A DNA stretch of 64,000 nucleotides from an uncultured Pelagibacteraceae bacterium. GTDB lineage: Bacteria; Pseudomonadota; Alphaproteobacteria; Pelagibacterales; Pelagibacteraceae. The notes beneath the pieces are model-generated. The model worked only from the letters and a program-made list of their open reading frames with translations, had not been told where the DNA came from and searched no databases. Below are positions 1 to 8,808 of this stretch, one piece after another (the first letter of the stretch is position 1; every line of letters begins with the position of its first letter). The translations under genes were made by a program, and so were the position numbers. The stretch spans positions 34,329-98,328 of the forward strand of contig CACHQB010000004.1 of NCBI GenBank assembly GCA_902581925.1, read 5' to 3'.

Positions 1-994
1 TAAATATTCCCGAAGGTCGATAAATTAAAACAATTACAAGAATAGAGAACGAGACTGCAAACTTATAATCAGTAGATAGTAATTGAACCAAACTATTTGG
101 CTCCATACTTTCTGGTAAAATATACATAAAGAATTTTTTATATGCATAAGTGAGCAGTATTTCAGAAAAAGCAATTACATATCCACCTAAAAAAGCTCCA
201 AATGGATTTCCAATTCCTCCAACAATTGCAGCAGCAAAAATTGGAAGCATATTGTTAAAATAAGTAAACGGTTTAAAACTTTTATCTAAACCATACAATA
301 CTCCACCTATTGTAGCTAAAATTCCAGCAATTATCCAAGTAACTAAAACTATTTTTTTTGGATCAATACCTGATAATAAAGCAAGATCTTCATTATCAGA
401 ATAAGCTTTCATACTTTTTCCAGTTTTGGTTCTATTTAAAAACCAAAATAATAAAGAAACTAAAACTATTGTTACAAAAATAGTTATTACTTGAGTTGAT
501 TTTAATGCAAGACCTTCATTTAAACCCGTCATCTCTTTAAATTCACGGGCTTTAATAATAAATTTTTCTCCATCAAAAAATCTTCTGTCACCAGGTCCAA
601 TTATAATTCTTACCACTGCTTGAGTTACAAACATTACACCAATACTTACCATTGCAAACTGAACTGGAGGGCTTTTCTGATGTCTATAATATTTGAATAC
701 AAATTTATCTATTAATAGCATGTAAAGAATCATGAAAATAATTCCAAATGGGATAGCTAATAAAGCAGTAGGTAAAACACCTAAAGAAACACCTAAAGAT
801 TGAAAATACCATGTAAATAAAATCGTTGCCATGGTTCCAAAAGACATCATGTCACCAGTTGCAAAGTTTGCAAATCGTAAAATTCCATAAATAAGTGTTA
901 CAAATATCGCACCCAGTGCTAACTGAGAACCATAAGTTAATGCAGGAATGAAAATATAATTTAATAAAAGAATTATTGCATTTATAAAATCCAT
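1..994 (-). CDS. livH: Branched-chain amino acid (LIV-type) ABC transporter permease, LivH family; 3' end runs off the left window edge
   Basis: Open minus-strand frame starting at the cat at 992-994 (MDFINAIILLLNYIFIPALTYGSQLALGAIFVTLIYGILRFANFATGDMMSFG...), not in the ORF track because it has no stop in the window; abuts livF. Confidence 0.88.
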   Translation of the reverse strand, partial: MDFINAIILLLNYIFIPALTYGSQLALGAIFVTLIYGILRFANFATGDMMSFGTMATILFTWYFQSLGVSLGVLPTALLAIPFGIIFMILYMLLIDKFVFKYYRHQKSPPVQFAMVSIGVMFVTQAVVRIIIGPGDRRFFDGEKFIIKAREFKEMTGLNEGLALKSTQVITIFVTIVLVSLLFWFLNRTKTGKSMKAYSDNEDLALLSGIDPKKIVLVTWIIAGILATIGGVLYGLDKSFKPFTYFNNMLPIFAAAIVGGIGNPFGAFLGGYVIAFSEILLTYAYKKFFMYILPESMEPNSLVQLLSTDYKFAVSFSILVIVLIYRPSGIF

Positions 995-995
995 A

Positions 996-1703
996 TTACC
1001 CTCCCAAAAAAGAGCTTCTTACTCTTGGATCGTCTAATAATTCTTTTCCAGTTCCTGAATAACGATTTTCTCCAGTCACTAATACATAGCCTCTATCTGA
1101 AATGCTTAAGGCTTGTTTTGCATTTTGTTCTACCATTAAGATAGCAACATTTGTCTTTTTTACTTTTACAATGTGATCAAATAATTCGTCCATCACAATT
1201 GGTGATACACCGGCAGTTGGCTCATCTAACATTAAAACAGTAGGCTTAATCATTAAAGCTCGACCTAGAGCTACTTGTTGTCTTTGACCTCCAGAAAGTT
1301 CACCAACCAACTGATTTCTTTTCTTTCTTAAAATTGGAAATAATTCATAAATTTCCTCAATTATATTTTTGATTTCATCCTCAACAAGAAATGCACCCAT
1401 TTCTAAATTTTCTTCAACAGTCATCCCTGCAAAAACATTTTTAGTCTGAGGTACAAAAGAAATACCTTGCTTAACTCGATCTTGAGGAGATAATTTTGAA
1501 ATATCCTTACCATCAATCTTTACTGATCCAGACTTTAAATTTAGCAAGCCCAACATTGCTTTCATGGCAGTTGATTTACCAGCTCCATTAGGACCTAAAA
1601 TAGAAACTATTTCACCTTTATTAACATTTACTGAACACGAACTAATAATGTCAGGACCATTACCATAACCACCTGTCATTTCTATTCCTTCAAAATATGC
1701 CAT
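996..1703 (-). CDS. livF: Branched-chain amino acid ABC transporter ATP-binding protein LivF
   Basis: Walker A GPNGAGKST, LSGGQRQQ signature, Walker B MLDEP; LivF-length. Confidence 0.92.
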   Translation of the reverse strand: MAYFEGIEMTGGYGNGPDIISSCSVNVNKGEIVSILGPNGAGKSTAMKAMLGLLNLKSGSVKIDGKDISKLSPQDRVKQGISFVPQTKNVFAGMTVEENLEMGAFLVEDEIKNIIEEIYELFPILRKKRNQLVGELSGGQRQQVALGRALMIKPTVLMLDEPTAGVSPIVMDELFDHIVKVKKTNVAILMVEQNAKQALSISDRGYVLVTGENRYSGTGKELLDDPRVRSSFLGG

Positions 1704-2491
1704 TAATTTGTATCCTTTAATTTTGATCCTCTTCCAAGATAGCTTTCGATAACTTTCTCATCTTTTTTTGCTTCTTCAACACTTCCCTCAAACAATACTG
1801 AACCCTCAGCCATTACAATTACTGGATCACACAATCTTCCAATAAAATCCATATCATGTTCAATCATACAAAAAGTATAACCTTTTTCTTTATTTAACTT
1901 TTCTATTGCAGTTCCAAGATCTTTTAACAAAGTTCTGTTAACTCCTGCACCTACCTCATCTAATAGTACTAATTTTGCATCAACCATCATGGTTCTTCCA
2001 AGTTCTAATAATTTCTTTTGTCCGCCTGAAAGATTTCCAGCAAGCTCGTTAGATAGATGTCCTAGATTTAAAAACTCAACAACTTCTTTTGCTTTTTCTT
2101 TAACGACAGCTTCTTCTTGTGCAACTAAACCTGGTTTAAATAATGCGGTCATTATTTTTTCACCAGATTGATTTCCAGGAACCATCATTAAATTTTCTAA
2201 AACAGATAAATTTGAAAACTCATGTGCAATCTGAAATGTTCTTAATAATCCTTTAGAAAATAACTCATATGATGGAACATCTGTAATGTTTTCATCATCA
2301 AAAACAACATTACCACCAGAGGACTTTAAGTTTCCAGCAATTAAATTAAATAAAGTTGTTTTACCAGATCCATTTGGTCCAATAATACCAGTGATTGTTC
2401 CTCTTTTAACTTTTATTGAACAATCCAAAACTGCAGCTAATCCACCAAAATATTTACTTAAATTATTAATTTCCAAAATATTTTCAGACAT
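1703..2491 (-). CDS. livG: Branched-chain amino acid ABC transporter ATP-binding protein LivG
   Basis: Walker A GPNGSGKTT, LSGGQKKLLELGR, VIMAEG C-terminus typical of LivG; 1-nt overlap with livF. Confidence 0.92.
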   Translation of the reverse strand: MSENILEINNLSKYFGGLAAVLDCSIKVKRGTITGIIGPNGSGKTTLFNLIAGNLKSSGGNVVFDDENITDVPSYELFSKGLLRTFQIAHEFSNLSVLENLMMVPGNQSGEKIMTALFKPGLVAQEEAVVKEKAKEVVEFLNLGHLSNELAGNLSGGQKKLLELGRTMMVDAKLVLLDEVGAGVNRTLLKDLGTAIEKLNKEKGYTFCMIEHDMDFIGRLCDPVIVMAEGSVLFEGSVEEAKKDEKVIESYLGRGSKLKDTN

Positions 2492-2496
2492 TTGAT

Positions 2497-3264
2497 TTAT
2501 TTGTTTAGTCTTCTGTGAATATTATTTAAAGTTTTTTCTAGAGACTTATAAAAACCTGCTTTGGTTAATTCTTTCACACCTTGTTCATTTAACCCTTTTG
2601 GTGTTTGAGACACTTTTACTAAATTCTTTAAATTTTCTTTTGAATTTACTACAGCATCTTCAGATAAGGCTAAAAATAAAGAAGTAATATATTTTTGTGC
2701 ATTATTTCTTTTTACCCCTCTTTTTACCAGCCAATCACTCATTACTCTCAAAATCTCATAAAAAGGCGCCATCATGCCAGAGGTTGACCAAAAATTTATA
2801 GATGATTTTTCATTCTTAATTTCTAGAGTTGTGCCCAGGTTATTGAAAAACGCTTTAACTTTTGAATTAGGAGGGCAAATAGGTACTGGACCTTTCTTTA
2901 ATGAAATCGGAGGTAGAGGTATTGCTCTTACAATTTTTGCTTTTACTTTAATTGCTTTCTTTAATTGAGATAAAGTAATTGTCGAAATAAAACTAACAAC
3001 CGTTTGGGTCGATTTAAATTTTAAATCTTTAATAATTTTTTCACCAACAGTAGGTGTAACAGATAAAAATACCCAATTAGATTGATCTACAATTTGTTGA
3101 TTATTCTTAGCAATAACTATTTTTTTAAACTTTCTTTTTAAACCAAGAGCTATTTTTTTATTTCTTGGAGAAATAATAATTTTCTTATAAGAAATTTTTG
3201 ATTTACATATTCCAGTAATCACTGAAGCTGCAATTTTTCCAGTACCAATAAAACCTAAATTCAT
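2497..3264 (-). CDS. Divergent pyrroline-5-carboxylate reductase-like (ProC family) NAD(P)-binding protein
   Basis: N-terminal MNLGFIGTGKIA Rossmann motif, C-terminal dimerisation-like segment with TPKGLNEQ. Confidence 0.75.
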   Translation of the reverse strand: MNLGFIGTGKIAASVITGICKSKISYKKIIISPRNKKIALGLKRKFKKIVIAKNNQQIVDQSNWVFLSVTPTVGEKIIKDLKFKSTQTVVSFISTITLSQLKKAIKVKAKIVRAIPLPPISLKKGPVPICPPNSKVKAFFNNLGTTLEIKNEKSSINFWSTSGMMAPFYEILRVMSDWLVKRGVKRNNAQKYITSLFLALSEDAVVNSKENLKNLVKVSQTPKGLNEQGVKELTKAGFYKSLEKTLNNIHRRLNK

Positions 3265-3296
3265 AATTTTGGATACTTTATATTGATTATATTGAA

Positions 3297-4208
3297 TTAA
3301 TTAACAAAAAAAGAACCTCTAATTCTTAGTAATTCTCTGCTTAATTCCTTGTTTTCTTTGAAGGGTTTTCTTCCATGAAGCCAAAAATAATTATTAGCAA
3401 TCACAGAATAACCAACAGGTAATTTAGTAATTATTTTATTTTTACTTTCCTCTAATCCATCAGATAATCTTTGTAAAAAATTGCCTTGATCCATATTTTG
3501 AGGTTCTGGAAATTGATCTATATAAGATATTGTTGGTCTTCCCTCTTTATCAGTCGAAAAGACTGGGTGCTCTACCTTGTAATCAATATTTTTACTTTTT
3601 GGCGACCCCCAAACAAAATTTTGTCTCCCTACTGGATCATTGTATAAATCATAACAATGTTCCCAGTCATCAAGATGAAGCATAGCTGTTTCACCTCCTT
3701 CTACATTTTGCTCATCAATTTTTGTCATAATTAACCAATCGGTTACATCTTTCACATATGTCCCGTCTGTATGAAGATCCATATTTCTATAAGCTTTTCT
3801 TAAATAAGAGTCGCTAGTATCTTCATGTTTAACATGAAAACGAGCATAGTATTTTCCTGCCATCGCGTCATGATTTGGTACACCAATTAAATGAGCTAAT
3901 GCAGTTGATAACTTAACTAAAAACGTGTCATTAATTTTTGCAGTAATGTTTTTTGGTCCAATAATAAAACAACCTGTAGATCTATCTCTAATAATTGAGT
4001 TCATCAATTCACTCAATTTATTGTCTGTTAAATCATCTAAACTTTTAGCTAAAGTAAATCTTGTAAATGGTTTTAGTTCTAAAGCTGTTAAATCGAATTT
4101 ATTAAAGGGGAAAATTAATTTATCTATAATATCATTTTCTAAACTTATCTTTATAATCCTATTTGATTGATCATGTTTTTGAATGTCTATGCCTATAATT
4201 TTTTGCAT
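3297..4208 (-). CDS. glaH: CsiD/GlaH-family Fe(II)/2-oxoglutarate-dependent glutarate 2-hydroxylase
   Basis: Extended similarity recalled to E. coli GlaH/CsiD: DAMAGKYYARFHVKHEDTSDSYLRKAYRNMDLHTDGTYV, MTKIDEQNVEGGETAMLHLDDWEH, YIDQF, LHGRKPF, RELLRIRG; HxD...H facial-triad positions present. Confidence 0.9.
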   Translation of the reverse strand: MQKIIGIDIQKHDQSNRIIKISLENDIIDKLIFPFNKFDLTALELKPFTRFTLAKSLDDLTDNKLSELMNSIIRDRSTGCFIIGPKNITAKINDTFLVKLSTALAHLIGVPNHDAMAGKYYARFHVKHEDTSDSYLRKAYRNMDLHTDGTYVKDVTDWLIMTKIDEQNVEGGETAMLHLDDWEHCYDLYNDPVGRQNFVWGSPKSKNIDYKVEHPVFSTDKEGRPTISYIDQFPEPQNMDQGNFLQRLSDGLEESKNKIITKLPVGYSVIANNYFWLHGRKPFKENKELSRELLRIRGSFFVN

Positions 4209-4247
4209 TCTAAATTTTATTTTAACTTATTTTATAAATCAATCTAA

Positions 4248-4571
4248 TCAGATATAATTATTAAGTATTGCCATACAAATAGCTGAGAAAATTGTAGGAT
4301 AAACAAAGTTCTTCTTTGATATAAAAAAAATAACTAAAGATAACAGCACAACAATAAATCTACTTGAATAACTAGCATCTACCAAAACGCCAGCAGGAAA
4401 AATTATAGTTCTTGCTATTAATGCTGCTAAAGTTGCGTAGGCTAAACAATTAAACCACTTAAACAGTTTTGATGTTTCTTTTATACCTTCGGATGTAATA
4501 GCACCCAAAAATCTAGACAAAAATGTTGCTAAAGACGTAACTAAAATTGCGTAAACAATACTAGCTGACAT
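4248..4571 (-). CDS. azlD: AzlD-family branched-chain amino acid transport protein (small subunit)
   Basis: ~107 aa hydrophobic protein adjacent to and overlapping AzlC-like ORF; LAYATLAALIARTI-type motif. Confidence 0.8.
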   Translation of the reverse strand: MSASIVYAILVTSLATFLSRFLGAITSEGIKETSKLFKWFNCLAYATLAALIARTIIFPAGVLVDASYSSRFIVVLLSLVIFFISKKNFVYPTIFSAICMAILNNYI

Positions 4572-5265
4572 TATACTCTCCTGCTAGATAAGCTATGGTT
4601 CCACCAATTATACCTGCCAACAAAATTGACCACTCTGGTGAGAGTAAATAAATAATTGGTCCCAATATAGTTCCAAACAAAACTGATAGAGTTACTGGTA
4701 TAGTTTTAGATGCCCCAATCATCATACATAGAAAATAAACTGGATTAAGAATTGCTAAACCCAACATCATATCTTTATTCAAATATTCTGAAAAAGAGAA
4801 ACCTATAAATGTTCCAATTACTGATACACTTACTGTCGCGCTCCCAATACCAATCCAATAATCAATTCTATGTTTTTTTGGAATTTTTTTATAATTGCTT
4901 TTCATGATTAGCCATGCGGAAATAGCAATGAAATGACAAGAAAAGTAATACTTCCACTTAGATTGACTTTTGTGCATCATTAACGGAAATAAAGATACAG
5001 CCATAGGGTAAAGTCTTGCATTAACAATCCAAACAGCCAAAAAAATATTTAATAAAGACGCTCCAATTAACATGGACTCAGCCATTACTAGTGAACCTGG
5101 TAAAGCATAAGTTAAAACAGTTGAAAAAATACTTTCCTGAATATTAAAACCTAAATTTTTAAATAGTGCTCCTATAGCTATAAAGCAACAAGTAAGAGCT
5201 ATAGCTGGACTATCATGAGTAAATATAGATCTATATCCTTTAAAGAAAAAATTTTTATTAATCAT
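4561..5265 (-). CDS. azlC: AzlC-family branched-chain amino acid exporter (large subunit)
   Basis: 234 aa membrane protein with AzlC features (HDSPAIAL...NARLYPMAVSL...). Confidence 0.82.
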   Translation of the reverse strand: MINKNFFFKGYRSIFTHDSPAIALTCCFIAIGALFKNLGFNIQESIFSTVLTYALPGSLVMAESMLIGASLLNIFLAVWIVNARLYPMAVSLFPLMMHKSQSKWKYYFSCHFIAISAWLIMKSNYKKIPKKHRIDYWIGIGSATVSVSVIGTFIGFSFSEYLNKDMMLGLAILNPVYFLCMMIGASKTIPVTLSVLFGTILGPIIYLLSPEWSILLAGIIGGTIAYLAGEYNVS

Positions 5266-6050
5266 TATCCACCTAGGAACAGTCTACCAACATCAGGATT
5301 TTGAAGTAAATCATCTCCTTTACCTGCAATTGCAGTTTGCCCAGATACCAAAACGTATCCAATATCTGCAAACTCCAATCCTTTTTTGGCATTTTGCTCA
5401 ACTAGAATGATTGTTTTTTTTTCATTTTGCTGAAGATCTCTTAATATTTCAAAAACCATTTCAATATATCTAGGTTCAAGTCCAATTGATGGTTCATCTA
5501 CTAAAAGTACTGAAGGCTTCATAACTAGCGCTCTTGATATTTCTAGCAATCTTCTCTCACCGCCAGATAAAACTTTTGCAGGTTGGTTTCTTCTATTTCT
5601 TAACCTTTCATACTTTTCAAAAATTCTTTCAGCCTCTTCAAACGACTCATCTGTTTTTTCTTTTATGTATCCTCCCATTAATAAGTTTTCTTCTACGGTC
5701 ATATCTGGAAATACTGAGTTATCCTGCAATATATAAGCTATACCGACTGACTTTAACTTTTCTGCTGGGGTAAGATTTGTAATTTCTTTTCCTTCAAGTT
5801 CAATTTGACCAGAAAAAATATTTGTAAAACCATATATTGAATGAAGAATTGTAGATTTACCTGCACCATTAGGTCCAATTAAACATAAAGACTGAGCTTT
5901 ATTCACGAATAAATCAAAGTTGTGTAAAATTTCCATTTTTCCATAACCTGCATTTAAATTTTTAATAGTTAAATGAACTTCGTTTGGAGATAATTTTTTT
6001 AAATCATCTGGTGAAGGAGCTTTTCCTAGTACTTCATATTGATTAGCCAT
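5265..6050 (-). CDS. livF: Branched-chain amino acid ABC transporter ATP-binding protein LivF (second set)
   Basis: Walker A GPNGAGKST, LSGGERRLLEISRAL, LLVDEPSIGLEP. Confidence 0.92.
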   Translation of the reverse strand: MANQYEVLGKAPSPDDLKKLSPNEVHLTIKNLNAGYGKMEILHNFDLFVNKAQSLCLIGPNGAGKSTILHSIYGFTNIFSGQIELEGKEITNLTPAEKLKSVGIAYILQDNSVFPDMTVEENLLMGGYIKEKTDESFEEAERIFEKYERLRNRRNQPAKVLSGGERRLLEISRALVMKPSVLLVDEPSIGLEPRYIEMVFEILRDLQQNEKKTIILVEQNAKKGLEFADIGYVLVSGQTAIAGKGDDLLQNPDVGRLFLGG

Positions 6051-6790
6051 TATTGAGCTCCTAAATACGCGTCAATAACACGTTTATCATTTTTAATTTC
6101 GTCTGGGGATCCATTAGCTAACATTTTACCATGAGCTAAACAAAAAATATTTTCTGCTAATTGCATAATCACTCTCATATTGTGTTCAATAACCAAAAGA
6201 GTAATCCCAAAATCTTGGTTAACTTTGATTAATCTATCAATAATACCATTTATCAGTGTCGGATTAATTCCAGCTGTGGGTTCATCTAGCAATAACATCT
6301 CTGGTTCATTCATTAATGCCATAGCAAGCTCTAGTAATTTTTGTTGACCAAAAGACAGATCTCCAGCTCTTAGCTTTCTTTTTTGATATAAACCTACAAA
6401 ATTTAATAAATTTTCTGCTTTATCTGTTAATTCTTGTGGAATTTTTGAAAATATTTTCATTAAATCTGCGTCACTACCTTTGTGACTAATAAGCATATTT
6501 TCTATACAATTAAGCTTTCCATAAATTCTTGTTTGCTGAAAAGTTCTCAATAAACCTAACTTAGCAATTACAGGAACTGGTAACTCAGAAACTTCTTTTC
6601 CATTAAATTTTATGGATCCATTATCTATTGGGTAAGTCCCTACAATCGAATTAAATAATGTAGTTTTTCCTGAACCATTTGGTCCAATCAATCCAACTAT
6701 CTTTCCTTTTTCAACATTCATTGAGATATCAACATTAGCTTTAACGCCACCAAATGATTTGCTTACATTGCTAACTTCTAAAATACTCAT
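6050..6790 (-). CDS. livG: Branched-chain amino acid ABC transporter ATP-binding protein LivG (second set)
   Basis: Walker A GPNGSGKTT, LSFGQQKLLELA, LLLDEPTAGINP. Confidence 0.92.
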   Translation of the reverse strand: MSILEVSNVSKSFGGVKANVDISMNVEKGKIVGLIGPNGSGKTTLFNSIVGTYPIDNGSIKFNGKEVSELPVPVIAKLGLLRTFQQTRIYGKLNCIENMLISHKGSDADLMKIFSKIPQELTDKAENLLNFVGLYQKRKLRAGDLSFGQQKLLELAMALMNEPEMLLLDEPTAGINPTLINGIIDRLIKVNQDFGITLLVIEHNMRVIMQLAENIFCLAHGKMLANGSPDEIKNDKRVIDAYLGAQ

Positions 6791-7836
6791 TTAAGTTCTA
6801 CCTGTGCCTTACGATCTTTTTCATCCACTACCTCACCAAATCGCTCTGGATATTTTTCTCTTAGCCATCCCATAATTCCTTCTGGGAAATAAATTACAAT
6901 CACAACAATCAAAACTCCTAAAGCAACATACTGCCAACCCAAAAAGAATGTCCAAAAGCCTTCTTTAAAAATATGAAAAATAGTTGCACCAATAATTGGT
7001 CCCCAAAGAGTTCCTTTACCTCCAAGTATTGCCATAAGAACCATGAATACTCCCATTTCTCTTCCGTCAAATGCAACATCTGTTGAGTCGATGTATCCAA
7101 CTAAGCCACCCATTATTCCTCCTGCCAATCCACAGAAGAAAGCTGAGATCATCCAACCAATAATTTTATACTTCATTGTTTCAATACCCATTGCTTCAGC
7201 TTTATCTTCATTATCTCTAATAGCGTTAAGTATTAATTTAAATCTTGTAGAATAGATTGAACGAACCGCAATGAATGTTAGCACTAATGTGAAGAAGCTT
7301 AAGAAATAGAAAAACTCCCCCCTTGCTTCTAAGCTACCAACATTTGGAAAAGGTGGTGTAGTAAAGCCTTGACCTGCTCCAATAATTTCTATTCCACCAG
7401 AAATTTCACCCGCAGCTACACCTAAACCTAATGTACAAATTGCAAAATAATGTCCTCTAAGTCCAAGAATAGAATATCCTATCAAACCAGCTACAATAGT
7501 TGGAACTATAGCAGCTACAACTAGTCCAACTGCCATACCTTGAAAAAACTGTGTCGGAGTGTGAACAAATGTTTTTTCCCCTCCACTCTCAGTCCATTCA
7601 GCTAATGGAAAAAACATTCCAACTTGAACAGAAGCGCATAAGTACATTCCTAATCCATAAAATAATATATTTCCAAATGAATTATAGCCCATCTCCCCAC
7701 CTTGGATGTTCCAAGTAGTAGCAAGAACTATTAAAACACAAAGGATTGATAACTGAACTTTAAATGCTGGAAATAAAAAAGGGGCAGCTAATCCAAATAT
7801 TAATATTACTGCATATAAAATAAAATTCTTATTCAT
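6787..7836 (-). CDS. livM: Branched-chain amino acid ABC transporter permease LivM
   Basis: Multi-TM protein with the LivM loop RDNEDKAEAMGIETMKYKIIGWMISAFFCGLAGG. Confidence 0.9.
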   Translation of the reverse strand: MNKNFILYAVILIFGLAAPFLFPAFKVQLSILCVLIVLATTWNIQGGEMGYNSFGNILFYGLGMYLCASVQVGMFFPLAEWTESGGEKTFVHTPTQFFQGMAVGLVVAAIVPTIVAGLIGYSILGLRGHYFAICTLGLGVAAGEISGGIEIIGAGQGFTTPPFPNVGSLEARGEFFYFLSFFTLVLTFIAVRSIYSTRFKLILNAIRDNEDKAEAMGIETMKYKIIGWMISAFFCGLAGGIMGGLVGYIDSTDVAFDGREMGVFMVLMAILGGKGTLWGPIIGATIFHIFKEGFWTFFLGWQYVALGVLIVVIVIYFPEGIMGWLREKYPERFGEVVDEKDRKAQVELK

Positions 7837-7850
7837 TTTTCATCTCAATC

Positions 7851-8744
7851 TTATTTTAAATATTCTCTTTTTCTTGAAAGTTTAAACCTTCTATAAACCA
7901 GGATTAATACTAATAATAAAAATACTGAACCAATTCTAAATTCTGTACCTAGTATATAATCTGCAAATTCTTCAAATACTCCTAATCCCATTCCCGACAT
8001 TGCTACACCAGGTAAGTTTCCTAATCCTGCAACAATTACGATCATGAAAGATCTGATTGTGTAGGGCAATCCCATGTAAGGATGAATTGTGAAAGTTATA
8101 GATATCAAAGCACCAGCAACACCACAAAGAGCAGCATTTATTCCAAATGTTGCAGCATAAACTTTTTCTGTATCGACACCTAAAATCTTTGCAGCCCTTG
8201 CATTTTGAGCTGTAGCTCTAATTGCACGTCCCAGCTTAGATTTTTTCATGTAAATAACCAAACAAACTGCAAATACAATGCTAATAAACGCTGAAAATAT
8301 TTTTGAATTTGGTAACACAACATTGTTATCAAACAACATAGTTGTTCCATAACCAGAATTTGCAAGTACAACGTCTGCACCAAATGCAAAATTCATTAAT
8401 TGCATGAAAAGAATACTTATTCCAAAAGTTGCTAAAATAGAGATAAATAGATCTCTATCTACTACTTTATTAATTACGAGTTTGTAAATTGCTATACCAA
8501 CAAAGTACATTATTACTGGCGCAACAATTACTCCCCATGCTGGATGAATACCATAAAGATACATAAAATATGCGATGTATCCACCTAAAATTACAAGATC
8601 TCCTTGTGCAATGTTAATTATATTCATCACACCCCATTGAAGTGCCATTCCATATGCAATCAATGCAAACAAAACTCCTAGCAAAATACCATCCAAGCAA
8701 GCTTGAAGAGTTATCATAGGATATTGAAATACAAGAAAATCCAT
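7851..8744 (-). CDS. livH: Branched-chain amino acid ABC transporter permease LivH
   Basis: GLLLGxxFALIAYGM...NIAQGD motif, RAIRATAQNARAAKILGVD loop. Confidence 0.9.
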   Translation of the reverse strand: MDFLVFQYPMITLQACLDGILLGVLFALIAYGMALQWGVMNIINIAQGDLVILGGYIAYFMYLYGIHPAWGVIVAPVIMYFVGIAIYKLVINKVVDRDLFISILATFGISILFMQLMNFAFGADVVLANSGYGTTMLFDNNVVLPNSKIFSAFISIVFAVCLVIYMKKSKLGRAIRATAQNARAAKILGVDTEKVYAATFGINAALCGVAGALISITFTIHPYMGLPYTIRSFMIVIVAGLGNLPGVAMSGMGLGVFEEFADYILGTEFRIGSVFLLLVLILVYRRFKLSRKREYLK

Positions 8745-8771
8745 AAAAAGTATTTTTGGGTTATATAAAAA

Positions 8772-8797
8772 AAAGCCCCCTATGACTAGGGGGCTTT
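8772..8797 (-). terminator. Stem-loop with U-tract between the LIV binding-protein gene and livH
   Basis: AAAGCCCCCTA-TGAC-TAGGGGGCTTT, 11-bp perfect stem and 4-nt loop, followed on the minus strand by a T-rich tract. Confidence 0.88.
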
Positions 8798-8808
8798 AGT
8801 ATTTTATT

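Noticed and set aside
1989-2495. Plus-strand ORFs 1989-2171 and 2286-2495 opposite livG
   Set aside because: Low-complexity translations antisense to a clear conserved gene; typical shadow ORFs of AT-rich coding sequence. The same applies to the other 60-125 aa ORFs antisense to named genes throughout the window (e.g. 3925-4170, 23556-23918, 38431-38712, 55902-56279).
6918-7100. Minus-strand ORF of 60 aa inside livM
   Set aside because: Alternative frame of a well-supported LivM; no independent signal.
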